Source: Tindallia californiensis
Lineage (GTDB): Bacteria > Bacillota > Clostridia > Peptostreptococcales > Tindalliaceae
Direction of reading: 5' to 3'
DNA: 64,000 nt
Assembly (NCBI RefSeq): GCF_900107405.1
Contig: NZ_FNPV01000006.1
Location: 232,973-296,972 of the forward strand
Below are positions 26,122 to 34,741 of the stretch, in pieces (positions within the stretch are counted from its first letter, which is position 1; the number at the start of each line of letters is the position of its first letter). The position numbers and the translations under genes are program-made. The notes under the pieces were generated by a model that was not told the origin of the DNA, did no database searches, and saw only the letters and a list, made by a program, of their open reading frames with translations.

Positions 26122-26889
26122 ATGTTGGAAACAAGAAACATAACCAAAGTGTATGGTACTCTGGTTAAAACAAAAGCACTTGGCGGTATTGATTTAAAGT
26201 TTGAAGCTGGTGAGTTTTCTTCGATTATTGGTTATTCCGGATCGGGCAAAACCACACTTTTAAATATTTTAGGTGCCTTGGACCGACCAACAGAAGGAAG
26301 CGTATGGTTCCAGGAAGGGGAAGTCACCGCCATGAGCGACCGGGAGCTGGCGGATTTTCGCAACCGTAATATCGGGTTTATTTTCCAGTTTCATCATCTG
26401 CTGCCAGAATTTACGGCTTTGGAGAATGTGCTGATTCCTACCTGGATTAAAAGCCATAGCAGCAGCCGGGCCAAAGAAGGCCGGGCCAAAGAATTGTTAG
26501 AGCTAGTGGGCTTAAAGGAACGGTTAAACAATAAGGCTACGGATTTATCCGGTGGACAACAACAACGGGTAGCCATTGCCCGGTCTCTTATTAATGAGCC
26601 GGCCATTATTTTAGCCGATGAACCTACGGGGAATTTAGACAGCGAAACAACGGAACAGGTTTATAGCTTAATGAGAGAAATAAACGCTACTCTGAATACG
26701 GCGTTTATTGTCGTCACTCATAATGATCATATTGCCGCTAAATCTGACCGTATTATTGAAATGAAAGATGGGTTGATCTTAAAAGATTATCTGACCAGTA
26801 AGAAAAATCCGGAGAAAGTATGGGAAGACGTGGCACCGAAATATTGCCGGCATTGCTATGAAGATGGAGAGGAAAATCAGCTTCTCTAG
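26122..26889 (+). CDS. ABC exporter ATPase, LolD/MacB type
   Basis: 255-residue ATPase. I start at ATG 26122 because GAGGGGGTGG lies about 8 nt upstream and the product then begins MLETRNITKVYG, the family N-terminus. An ATG at 25966 in the same frame would add 52 residues made partly of the 12-bp repeat. Walker A GYSGSGKTTLLN near 38-49, Q-loop FIFQFHHLLPEF, signature LSGGQQQRVAIARSL near 139, Walker B ILADEPTGNLDSET. The C-terminus carries CRHCYEDGEENQLL, a CxxC that is unusual for the family. Last gene of the exporter operon. Confidence 0.95.
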   Translation: MLETRNITKVYGTLVKTKALGGIDLKFEAGEFSSIIGYSGSGKTTLLNILGALDRPTEGSVWFQEGEVTAMSDRELADFRNRNIGFIFQFHHLLPEFTALENVLIPTWIKSHSSSRAKEGRAKELLELVGLKERLNNKATDLSGGQQQRVAIARSLINEPAIILADEPTGNLDSETTEQVYSLMREINATLNTAFIVVTHNDHIAAKSDRIIEMKDGLILKDYLTSKKNPEKVWEDVAPKYCRHCYEDGEENQLL

Positions 26890-26900
26890 GGAATAGGGAA

Positions 26901-26922
26901 GAGGACGGCCTGCGCCGTCCTC
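26901..26922 (+). terminator. Probable terminator of the exporter operon
   Basis: GAGGACGG, a CCTGCG loop, CCGTCCTC: a perfect GC-rich stem 11 nt after the stop. The T tail is weak, so termination may be partial. Confidence 0.55.
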
Positions 26923-27000
26923 TTAGGTTGTAGACAAAGTAATTTGAACTCGGTCATAACGCCAGGATCTTGTGTGTTTTAGTCGATATGAGTTGATCGC

Positions 27001-29016
27001 TTATGCGTATTTCTTGATAATCTCTAAAACCATTCTGGCGCCATTGGCTAAGTCTTCGATTTTAATGAATTCGTCAACGGTGTGTACTTTATTCATTCCA
27101 ACGCTTAAGTTTACGGCTTTCAGACCGTTGGCATTGAAATGATTGGTATCGCTGCCTCCACCAGAAGGCATGATCACCGGTTCCAAACCCATTTCCGTAA
27201 AGACTTCTTTTAATACGGTAATCATTGGATCGGATTCTTCCAGCTTAAAGGCTGTGTATAATCGTTTAATATCCATCTCTACTTCGCCGCCAAAGTCTTT
27301 AGCGGCTTTTTCCATGGCTTCCACCATGCTCTTTGTCTGGGCTTCCAGTTTATCATCTTTGAGGCTTCGTGCTTCAGCATTAATCACCACTTTGTCAGGA
27401 ACAATGTTGGTGGCTCCGCCTCCCTGAATGTTGCCAATGTTAGCCGTTGTTTCTTCATCGATTCTCAGAAGTTTCATATTGTCAATCGCTCTTGCGGCTA
27501 TTTGAATAGCACTGATGCCAGCTTCCGGCTCGGCTCCGGCATGAGCGGCTTTTCCTTTAAAAGTGGCTGCAATTTTATCCTGGGCCGGTCCCTGATTAAT
27601 AATGCTGCCAATAGGTCCGCCACTATCCATTACAAACACTTTATCGGCTTTGACAAGGCTGTAGTCCATATTTTTTGATCCGTTTAGTCCGCCTTCTTCC
27701 CAAATGGTGAAGATAGCTTGAATATCTCCATGGGCAATATGGTTTTCCTGTATGGTTTGAACCGCTTCCAGAAAAGCAGCGATTCCTGCTTTATCATCAC
27801 TGCCAAGAATGGTGTCGCCAGCACTTTTCATAATACCATCTTCTACAATGGCTTTAATGCCTTCGCCTGGCTGAACTGTGTCCATATGAGCACTGAATCC
27901 GATGGTATCTCCTTTGGTGGTTCCTTTCAGGGTCGCTATTAAGTTACCTACTTCTCCGTCCAGTTTTTTACCCGCATCATCTTCTTTGACTTCAAACCCT
28001 AAGTTCTCCAATTTTTCCCGGATCACTTTTGCCACAGCACCTTCCCGCTGTGACGGGCTGTCAATTTCTACCAGTTCTTTTAAGAGATTGCTCAGACGTT
28101 CCTGATTGATCATTTCCGCTCCACCCTTTCCGACTTTTTTGTGTGCCTCCATTGTATCATGAAAAAACTGTTTCTGCCACAATTGGGAAAGATTGGCAAA
28201 TTCCTGAATATTCAGCGTCTCTCCTCGGCGGACCGGATCAATTGATGCGGCTTCTAAGACTTGTACTATCTCTTGTTTTTCTTCTTTTGGTCGTAGATGG
28301 GATAAGGCGTTGGAAAGGGTTTTTCGACGCTGTCCAAAAGCCGCCTTCACTAAGGTGAAAAACAGCTCCGGATGATCCAGTTGAACCGGTGGTTTTTCAT
28401 GAATGGTTAGTTTGACCACGGCGGATCCTACCTTAGGCTTTGGAATAAATACATTCGGCGAAACGTCAAAGGCTTTTTCAACCTGACAATATAGCTGAAC
28501 GGCTACGGAAAGGGCTCCATAATCTTTGGTGCCTGGTTTTGCCGCCATTCGTAATGCTACTTCCTTTTGCACCATTAAAACCATGCTGTGAATCGGAAGA
28601 TTTTCTTCCAAGAGTTTCATCACAATCGGCGTGGTGACGTAATAGGGCAGATTGGCAACTATTTTTACCGGCTGATCCGGTGAATTTTCTTGAATCCATT
28701 GACCTAAAGGGGCTTTCAACACGTCCTGATGCCATAGGGTGAAATTAGGATAAGGCTGTAAGGTTTCCTGTAAAAAAGGAATCAGGGCTTTATCAATTTC
28801 TACGGCCAGCACCGGCCCGGCTGCCTGTAATAGTTTTTCGGTGACAATTCCGGCCCCTGGTCCAATTTCAATCACCGCATCCTTTGGGGTAATGCCGGCT
28901 GCCTGAACCAATTTATCCAGGATGTTTTCATCCGTCAGAAAATTTTGGCCCAGGCTTTTAGTAAAGTGAAAGCTACCGCTTTCTCTTAGTTTTCGAATTT
29001 TTTCCATGGGTGTCAT
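27001..29016 (-). CDS. rsmA: Fusion: 16S rRNA dimethyladenosine transferase (RsmA/KsgA) and M20 peptidase
   Basis: One uninterrupted 671-residue frame holds two normally separate proteins. Residues 1-285 are a full RsmA (KsgA), which dimethylates two adenosines near the 3' end of 16S rRNA: FTKSLGQNFLTD at 18-29, IEIGPGAGIVTEKLL near 50, NLPYYVTTPIV near 121 (catalytic NLPY), FGQRRKTLSNALS near 231. A 16-residue linker (HDTMEAHKKVGKGGAE) joins it to residues 302-671, a complete M20 peptidase of the PepT/YqjE type: SAHMDTVQPGEG, GSDDKAGIAAF, EEGGLNGS, and the last metal His in NKVHTVDEF. An internal ATG at 28113 with its own ribosome binding site could also give a separate 370-residue peptidase. 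Placed next to yabE as in Bacillus subtilis. Confidence 0.9.
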   Translation of the reverse strand: MTPMEKIRKLRESGSFHFTKSLGQNFLTDENILDKLVQAAGITPKDAVIEIGPGAGIVTEKLLQAAGPVLAVEIDKALIPFLQETLQPYPNFTLWHQDVLKAPLGQWIQENSPDQPVKIVANLPYYVTTPIVMKLLEENLPIHSMVLMVQKEVALRMAAKPGTKDYGALSVAVQLYCQVEKAFDVSPNVFIPKPKVGSAVVKLTIHEKPPVQLDHPELFFTLVKAAFGQRRKTLSNALSHLRPKEEKQEIVQVLEAASIDPVRRGETLNIQEFANLSQLWQKQFFHDTMEAHKKVGKGGAEMINQERLSNLLKELVEIDSPSQREGAVAKVIREKLENLGFEVKEDDAGKKLDGEVGNLIATLKGTTKGDTIGFSAHMDTVQPGEGIKAIVEDGIMKSAGDTILGSDDKAGIAAFLEAVQTIQENHIAHGDIQAIFTIWEEGGLNGSKNMDYSLVKADKVFVMDSGGPIGSIINQGPAQDKIAATFKGKAAHAGAEPEAGISAIQIAARAIDNMKLLRIDEETTANIGNIQGGGATNIVPDKVVINAEARSLKDDKLEAQTKSMVEAMEKAAKDFGGEVEMDIKRLYTAFKLEESDPMITVLKEVFTEMGLEPVIMPSGGGSDTNHFNANGLKAVNLSVGMNKVHTVDEFIKIEDLANGARMVLEIIKKYA
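28111..28126 (-). promoter_or_regulatory. Internal ribosome binding site and ATG for the M20 peptidase part
   Basis: GGGTGGAG (28119-28126) stands 5 nt before an in-frame ATG (28111-28113) within the rsmA-peptidase frame, exactly where a free-standing peptidase would start. It suggests the peptidase is also translated on its own. Confidence 0.6.
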
Positions 29017-29073
29017 ATCATTTCCTACTCCCTTGATGGTGGTGGAATGTAACCTGATTTCCTATAGCCTGCC

Positions 29074-30081
29074 TTACTCCAGTACATATACTTTAACCGG
29101 TTGCCTTCCAAAACGCAAGGCTTCGGAGCGACTTTCGTAATACAAGTCAATTCTTTTTCCTTTGATAGCGCCTCCCGTATCTTCGGCGCTGGAAATGCCA
29201 TAATTACTGCCTCCGTTAACGGATTCTACATATAGCTTTGTTCCCAGCGGTATCACATTCGGATCCACCGCCACTACTCCCGGACGCACCCGGGTGCCGC
29301 TTCTGGTAATCCCGTATTGAGGATGGCCAGGATGCTTACCGGTACTATGATAACCGGCATCGTAGGCGGTAGCTTCCATCGTATACACTTTTTTGTAATG
29401 CAGCAGTTCACCGGAATCGGTGATGAGCACATTTTCTTTGCCTTTTTCAATGATTTTGTCCTGTGCTTCTTCTAAAACATGCCTTTCATCTACGGTAAAA
29501 CCACTGAGGGTGCCATCATGATAAACCAAGGTTTTCTGAAGGATCTGACGTCCGGGACTTCCTTCCTGCACTACTCTGGTTTCGCCCGGTTCCAGATCCG
29601 CTGTGTATTTGGTAATTGTCTGGTAAGGGACTTCTTCTACATCGTTGTCTGGCTCGGTGTTTACTCGGGTGATGCGAATTTCCATTTCTGGTTTTAGCCT
29701 GTTCATCGGTGCCGGGTGTATCCGGTCATCTTTTTCTAAAACGACTTCTACCTGATCTAACAGGGCTTTCACATGAGGTTCGGCGGTATAAATACGATGT
29801 TTCTCGCCATCTACTTCCAAAGTAACAGGAAAAACATCTTTTACTTTTATGGTCATTCCATTGGTTGTTTTTTCTTCTAAAGCTGGGCTTACTTGTTTTT
29901 GGGAGCTGATTTGAATATTGGCTTCTGCCAGTACCTCTTCCACCGTATGTTTCCGACTCTCAACCACTAACGTCTGTTCGCCCGCCTTAATAGTAACTTC
30001 TCTCTTATCCGGATGCACAAAAGCCGTTGTTACCATCATTGTAATCAGTAATGGTATCAGCATCCATTTTAATTCTTTCAT
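29074..30081 (-). CDS. yabE: YabE-like cell-wall protein with DUF348, G5 and 3D domains
   Basis: 335-residue exported protein related to YabE and Rpf-like cell-wall factors. Residues 1-24 are a signal/anchor helix. Two ubiquitin-like DUF348 repeats (about 28-80 and 84-135: KAGEQTLVVESRKHTVEEVL, then VDGEKHRIYTAEPHVKALL) precede a G5 domain (about 140-215) and a C-terminal 3D domain (about 235-335) with three conserved Asp: ATAYDAG, VVAVDPNVIPLGTKLYV and AEDTGGAIKGKRIDLYY. The 3D domain is a lytic-transglycosylase-like (MltA/EXPB) beta barrel. In Bacillus subtilis the order is tatD-yabE-rnmV-ksgA; here rnmV is absent, and yabE lies 57 bp from rsmA. Confidence 0.94.
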   Translation of the reverse strand: MKELKWMLIPLLITMMVTTAFVHPDKREVTIKAGEQTLVVESRKHTVEEVLAEANIQISSQKQVSPALEEKTTNGMTIKVKDVFPVTLEVDGEKHRIYTAEPHVKALLDQVEVVLEKDDRIHPAPMNRLKPEMEIRITRVNTEPDNDVEEVPYQTITKYTADLEPGETRVVQEGSPGRQILQKTLVYHDGTLSGFTVDERHVLEEAQDKIIEKGKENVLITDSGELLHYKKVYTMEATAYDAGYHSTGKHPGHPQYGITRSGTRVRPGVVAVDPNVIPLGTKLYVESVNGGSNYGISSAEDTGGAIKGKRIDLYYESRSEALRFGRQPVKVYVLE

Positions 30082-30141
30082 GACTTCCTCCTCTTTCTCT
30101 CTAAAACTCTTGTATTATCTGCCATTCTCTGTTATTTGGCA

Positions 30142-30170
30142 TAAAAAAAGACGCCTTATAAAAGCGTCCT
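30142..30170 (-). terminator. Terminator of the HD-GYP gene
   Basis: Minus strand GACGC TTTTATAA GGCGTC followed by seven T residues, between the HD-GYP gene and yabE. It separates the accessory island from the yabE-rsmA transcript. Confidence 0.8.
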
Positions 30171-30298
30171 TCATTCTAGTACAGTTAGAATATTATGTCA
30201 AGCAAATCCAGTTCTCTTTCAAAAATGAGAGGGGTGAAGCTTAGTTTTTTCAAAGATTGTCGCTTCTATGACAATTATGTTTCAAAGAAGCAGATGCG

Positions 30299-31486
30299 TT
30301 AGGTTTCGGCGAAAGCTTTGATGGATAGTTTTCGATGATCCGGATGACTCAGATCAACCAGTTGGTTTGTCGGTTTTAGCTTAATAATCGGGCGATAGAC
30401 ATACACCCGGGGAACAAAGATGACTTCGCCTGTCCGACCATCACTTAAACGGACCATTTGCCCCAGAAAACAGTTTCCGATGCGATTAAGGAAGATATAC
30501 AGAATCCTCGTGTCTAATTGATCCATATACTCACTTTCCATAATTTTAACGGCTTCAAAGGGTGTTTTCTTTTCTCCTTTACTGTTCGGAGAAGTCAGGG
30601 TGTTATAAACATCAGCGATGGCAATGATTCTTGCCAGTATCGGAATTTTTTCCTGTTTCAGGCCTAATGGATATCCGCTTCCATCGCTTCGTTCATGGTG
30701 TAATAGAATGGCCTGCAGCATATCGTAATTAATAAAATCATAATGTTTTGCCAGCTCATACCCAATGACCACATGTTTTTGATATTCCAGTTCTTCATCG
30801 GCTGAAAGTTTGTTTTGCGCCAGAATAAGTTCTGAGGAGAGCTGTTCTTTTCCTAAATCGTGGAGCAATGCGCTTAAGGTAAGGTTTTTCATCTGTGGCG
30901 AAGTTAATTCCAGCCAGGTTCCAATAGAATGACTAATAATGGTTACCTGATAATAATGGGCATAAAGATCTCGATAGTCTTTTTTAATGGTTTCGATTAA
31001 TTGAAAAACGTTGACGGTTCCGTCGTAGCTTTTCAGGATTTTGATCACCTGTGCTTCCAGCCGATCCTTCGAAACTTCTTCTCCCTTTACCATACGCTGA
31101 AAATCTGTTTTAATGGTTTCTTTTTGCTCCTGATACCGGTCCTGAAAGGCTTTTGTTTCCATTTGCCTTTTTTTCTGAAGCCGGGCTTCTTCCCGTGCTG
31201 TAAGGTCCAGTGGCTGGGTTTCAGCGGGAATAACCGGTTCCTGCTCTGGTTTTTTAGCTTTTACGGGGTATTTTGTAGAATGTAGCCTAATTCTGACCTG
31301 TTCCACTTTATGTAAGGTCAGAAATTGTTTTAACTTTGCCACATCATCTACTACAAAGCCAGCGGCAATTAGCACATGGCCATTTTTATTAAAAACGTCT
31401 TCCGCTATTACCATGCCCGGTTTTAACTCGTCAAGATGTTGTAACGTTCGATAACTTTCCTTCGGTTCTTTGATGGGGTTACTCAT
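30299..31486 (-). CDS. HD-GYP domain protein, putative cyclic-di-GMP phosphodiesterase
   Basis: 395-residue cytoplasmic protein. The N-terminus (LDELKPGMVIAEDVFNKNGHVL) is the small beta domain that often precedes HD-GYP. A charged helix runs about 85-150. The HD-GYP domain (about 160-330) has HDLGKE near 211 and HHERSDGSGYPLGL near 256-269, with the IIAIADVYNTLTS segment. These are the metal ligands and GYP motif expected of an active enzyme cleaving cyclic di-GMP. The C-terminal beta tail (MVRLSDGRTGEVIFV) is common in this subfamily. It ends the minus-strand accessory island and has its own terminator. The signal input is unknown; a link to the neighbouring transport genes is inference. 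Confidence 0.92.
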   Translation of the reverse strand: MSNPIKEPKESYRTLQHLDELKPGMVIAEDVFNKNGHVLIAAGFVVDDVAKLKQFLTLHKVEQVRIRLHSTKYPVKAKKPEQEPVIPAETQPLDLTAREEARLQKKRQMETKAFQDRYQEQKETIKTDFQRMVKGEEVSKDRLEAQVIKILKSYDGTVNVFQLIETIKKDYRDLYAHYYQVTIISHSIGTWLELTSPQMKNLTLSALLHDLGKEQLSSELILAQNKLSADEELEYQKHVVIGYELAKHYDFINYDMLQAILLHHERSDGSGYPLGLKQEKIPILARIIAIADVYNTLTSPNSKGEKKTPFEAVKIMESEYMDQLDTRILYIFLNRIGNCFLGQMVRLSDGRTGEVIFVPRVYVYRPIIKLKPTNQLVDLSHPDHRKLSIKAFAET

Positions 31487-31641
31487 AGGGAGCCACCTGC
31501 CTTAGATTTGATTATATTATCTTTCATTATACTTTATATTTCGAAGCTTTGGCAGGAATACTTTAGTCTATCCCGAAAATAGGGAGCAATTAGGCCTCCA
31601 GACCCCGTAGCAAAGATGCTTCGCAGTTTACGTTCATATCC
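31487..31641. other. Gap between HD-GYP and hypothetical genes with dispersed repeat core
   Basis: Contains AAGATGCTTCGCA (about 31604-31625), a variant of the core of the perfect hairpin at 3942. No clear promoter or terminator. Confidence 0.4.
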
Positions 31642-32220
31642 TCACAGGGTACCTGTGCCCTGCATTTGATCTGTTTGATTTGTTCGATTTGAAAAAACTG
31701 TTTGGCGATTGTCTTCTTGGTGCTGAACCACATCTCCACTGAACCGATTGATTAGAAGTGTCAGGGGCTTTTCATTTTTTTCTAGCTTCAGATCACATTG
31801 CCAATAACCGATGGCTACATGTTCTTTTTCTTCTACCTGTATTTCCGGTGTCCAAAAGCTTTTGTAGAATCTGGTAACATGCTTAAACCCTTGCTCTTCA
31901 GCTATTTGAAAGCATTGTTTTCGACTTAGTCGTGGGTTCATTTGTTTTCCTTCCTGAATCTGTTCCGTTTCCGGATCCTCTTTTGTACGAATAACCTCCC
32001 CGTCTATACTATTGACCCAATAAAGGTGCTCAATGATTTTAGGCTTCAACCCAAAGGCTCTTTTAATTCTCATTTCTACTCGAAGAATATGAAAGGGAAT
32101 ATGAACCGCTTCCACGTTCTGAATTTCAAAAGCTTCTTTTCGCTTTTTGTCCATGAAGGTATTTACTATGTTCATGGCTTCTTTCTTATCAATCATTGTT
32201 TTGATCCGATTCATTGGCAT
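31642..32220 (-). CDS. Hypothetical protein cotranscribed with nitrilase-family gene
   Basis: 192 residues, not recognised, with no signal peptide or membrane segment. Two stretches, LYWVNSIDGEVIRTKED (about 67-83) and LLINRFSGDVVQHQED (about 153-168), look like two copies of the same beta hairpin and recall PepSY-type repeats; this is weak. Between them lies a helix (SRKQCFQIAEEQGFKHV). The start has AAGGAG 7-10 nt upstream and two nearby ATG codons. It follows the nitrilase gene by 12 nt on the same strand, so the two are probably one operon. The last codons carry the sequence AGGGCACAGGTACCCT, identical to a unit of the tandem repeat near 51723. Function unknown. Confidence 0.7.
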   Translation of the reverse strand: MPMNRIKTMIDKKEAMNIVNTFMDKKRKEAFEIQNVEAVHIPFHILRVEMRIKRAFGLKPKIIEHLYWVNSIDGEVIRTKEDPETEQIQEGKQMNPRLSRKQCFQIAEEQGFKHVTRFYKSFWTPEIQVEEKEHVAIGYWQCDLKLEKNEKPLTLLINRFSGDVVQHQEDNRQTVFSNRTNQTDQMQGTGTL

Positions 32221-32232
32221 CGCCTCTCCTTA

Positions 32233-33039
32233 TTAATACCGGTGGATGGCTTCCATGCTAAACGTATCTTCCCGAAAGTCTTTTAGATAGGGAATGTCGG
32301 CTCTTGCTTGATAAATATCCTTCCGATTGATGTCGGTTATCAGGATGGTTTCTTTATCTTTTGGTGCTTCATTAACCACAATGCCTTTTGGATTAACCAC
32401 TTTGCTTTTCCCACAAGCACCATTATCAATGGTGTTAACGCCCATCGTAAAAAGGCCATTGTAAAGAGCGGCTGCCGGTAGATCGATGTCCCATCGTGGT
32501 TCACCGGTCAAACTCCATACAGAAGGGGCCAGAATAAGTTCTGCTCCTTTCAAGGCTTGAATACGTGGCGGCTCTGGAAATTCAATATCATAACAAATCA
32601 TAATGCCAATCTTTCCTAAAGGTGTTTCATACACTGGGTAATGATCACCAGCTCGGAACTTCGTTGATTCTTCCCCCCATAAGTATACTTTTCTCATATT
32701 TCCCTGCAACTGTCCTTGATCGTTAACCAGGATAGCGGAATTATAAATGACGCCGGGCATATGGGTTTTTTCTGCGTAGGGAGCTACAATGTGAAGTTGT
32801 TTTTCTTTTGCTACCTTTGCCAGTTCCTGGTACATGACTCCGTCAGGATATTCGGCCGTCTGAAAAAATTCCTGTTGGGTGAGATGATATCCCTGATAAA
32901 ACAGTTCTGGCAAACAGATCAGTTCCGCACCATCTCTCGCTGCTTTTTCTATCAGATCAATCGCCTTATCCAGATTATGCTTTGTCTCTTTCATGACAGA
33001 TTTCATCTGAATTGCCGCTATTTGATACTGGCTTTTCAT
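32233..33039 (-). CDS. Carbon-nitrogen hydrolase, nitrilase superfamily
   Basis: 268-residue cytoplasmic amidohydrolase. The Glu-Lys-Cys triad is visible: Glu in ELICLPELFYQGY (about 46), Lys in MRKVYLWGEE (about 115), Cys in KIGIMICYDIEFPEPPR (about 149). This places it in the omega-amidase / N-carbamoyl or aliphatic amidase part of the superfamily, acting on small amides or carbamoyl amines; the exact substrate cannot be told. GGAGGAAGG precedes the ATG. It lies downstream of the symporter operon, separated by a large hairpin, so a role in degrading an imported amide-containing compound is a reasonable inference. Confidence 0.93.
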   Translation of the reverse strand: MKSQYQIAAIQMKSVMKETKHNLDKAIDLIEKAARDGAELICLPELFYQGYHLTQQEFFQTAEYPDGVMYQELAKVAKEKQLHIVAPYAEKTHMPGVIYNSAILVNDQGQLQGNMRKVYLWGEESTKFRAGDHYPVYETPLGKIGIMICYDIEFPEPPRIQALKGAELILAPSVWSLTGEPRWDIDLPAAALYNGLFTMGVNTIDNGACGKSKVVNPKGIVVNEAPKDKETILITDINRKDIYQARADIPYLKDFREDTFSMEAIHRY

Positions 33040-33107
33040 GGGGACCTTCCTCCTTTGTTCGTATTTCTTTTCTTAGCCACTTTTTCTTTTAACATCTATC
33101 TGTCTGT

Positions 33108-33165
33108 AGTCAAAGCAAACGATCGCCTGAGGGGACTGAGTTCAAGCAATCGATTTGCTTTGGCT
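33108..33165. repeat. Large hairpin between symporter and nitrilase genes
   Basis: AGTCAAAGCAAACGATCG at one side and CGATTTGCTTTGGCT at the other form an imperfect stem of about 15 bp around a 25-nt loop. No T run follows on either strand. It may be an mRNA-processing or stabilising stem that sets different levels for the two sides. Confidence 0.6.
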
Positions 33166-33212
33166 ACGGGACAGGCTCATGAGGTGGATGATTTTGATGA
33201 TGGTAATGATGC

Positions 33213-34715
33213 TTATGATGCCTTCTTTCTTCTGAGAGCTCGAACGCCTTCTTGTATTTCTTCCGGCGGTGCCGGTGTCATTAAACTGACAATGTAGGTA
33301 ACCACATAGGTGGCTAGAGCTGCCGGGAAGGCCTGGAATATATTGGTGGTACCTTCAAGGCCAAGGAAAGACCATAGTACCAGCAGGATAAATCCGGTGG
33401 ACAAGCCGGCAATAGCTCCTTCTCTGGTGGCCCTTGGCCAGTAAAGACCCAACAACACCGGGCCTCCAAAGAGACCGAGGGTATTCCATCCAAACCAGGA
33501 AATAATTAATACAGAACCCCCGCGAAGACTTAACAGTACCCCTAGCACTCCAAGCACCAAGGTTGCTACCCTTCCATAGTAAAGGGCTTTTCGTTTATCC
33601 AGATCCGGTTTGAAAATTTTTATATAGAAATCATTTACTAAGGTAGAACTTCCCATAATAAGCATTGAATCGGCGGTGGACATAATCGCCGCTAAAATAC
33701 TCCCGATAAAAATACCGGCAAAAATAGGGTGCGTCATGGTCGTAAAGAACTGGATCAATACGGTTTCTGTATTTCCGGCCATTGGCAGACCAGATGCCTC
33801 AGGAAACTGAGTTCTCATATAAAGAGCGGCCAGAAACGTACCACCAAAAAGGATGGATTGGATAAACACAGCCATTAATCCGGACAAGTTAAGGGTTTTC
33901 GCATCTTTGGCAGCCATGTATCGAACCATCAGTGTTGGCTGACCGATCCAACTAAAAATTCCATCCCCCATAAATAGAGAAATTCCATAAATGATGGCCG
34001 GCATGGTTGCAAAAGGTGATATAATGAAATCAGGGTCTGTTTTGGCGATTTCAGCCGCACCCATCGATAATTCTCCTATCCCCCCAGATAGAGCGATGGC
34101 AAAGGCTCCTGCCATTGCAGTCCCTAACACCATTAAGATTCCTTGGATAAAATCGGTCCAGCAGATGGCTAACAATCCACCCAACATGGTCCAGGCGACA
34201 AACATAATAGCAGCCAGTACGATGGTAGTGGAATAATTCCAACCTAAAACAGCTTCAAAGGTAACGCCAAAAGCTACCAATTGACCATTCACGTAAGCAA
34301 TGGCGGCCGCCAGTATAATCAACGCTGAAATAATGCGTAATATCCGGCTTTTATCGTAATAACGGGCTTCTAAAACATCCGGTATGGTAATCGCTCCTAC
34401 GTTTTCCGAGTATTTCCGGACCATTTTACTGACTAAGGCAAAACTTAGAAAAATCCCTACCGTTGCGCTGGGCACCATCGTCCAGACACCTTCAAACCCG
34501 GAACGATATACATATCCTGCCAAGCCTAAACCTAGCCAACCGCTCATTCCTGTAGCGCTAAATGTAAAGGCCATGACATAGGATCCAATGCCTCTTCCTG
34601 CCAGTACGTAATCTTCTAACCCTTTCATTCTTTTCGATGCCACGTATCCAATACCTACCAGCATCAGTAAATAGAGTATTAAAAAAAACTGAATCATCGG
34701 CAATGCTTGTTCCAT
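33213..34715 (-). CDS. Sodium/solute symporter, SSS (PutP-like) family, copy 1
   Basis: 500-residue membrane protein with 13 predicted helices, of the solute:sodium symporter family. I start at the second ATG (34715), 7 nt after AAGGAGG; the first ATG (34721) is almost inside that site. Family marks: GLEDYVLAGRGIGSYVMAFTF, SATGMSGWLGLGLAGYVYRSG near 55, YVNGQLVAFG, and MSTADSMLIMGSSTLVNDF near 341 (Na+ site region). The last residues are RRKKAS. It is about half identical to the second symporter upstream by eye, and a 34-residue ORF lies between them. Substrate (proline, pantothenate or another organic solute) unknown. Confidence 0.94.
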   Translation of the reverse strand: MEQALPMIQFFLILYLLMLVGIGYVASKRMKGLEDYVLAGRGIGSYVMAFTFSATGMSGWLGLGLAGYVYRSGFEGVWTMVPSATVGIFLSFALVSKMVRKYSENVGAITIPDVLEARYYDKSRILRIISALIILAAAIAYVNGQLVAFGVTFEAVLGWNYSTTIVLAAIMFVAWTMLGGLLAICWTDFIQGILMVLGTAMAGAFAIALSGGIGELSMGAAEIAKTDPDFIISPFATMPAIIYGISLFMGDGIFSWIGQPTLMVRYMAAKDAKTLNLSGLMAVFIQSILFGGTFLAALYMRTQFPEASGLPMAGNTETVLIQFFTTMTHPIFAGIFIGSILAAIMSTADSMLIMGSSTLVNDFYIKIFKPDLDKRKALYYGRVATLVLGVLGVLLSLRGGSVLIISWFGWNTLGLFGGPVLLGLYWPRATREGAIAGLSTGFILLVLWSFLGLEGTTNIFQAFPAALATYVVTYIVSLMTPAPPEEIQEGVRALRRKKAS

Positions 34716-34741
34716 TTTCATTCCTCCTTATCCGTAGGTTG

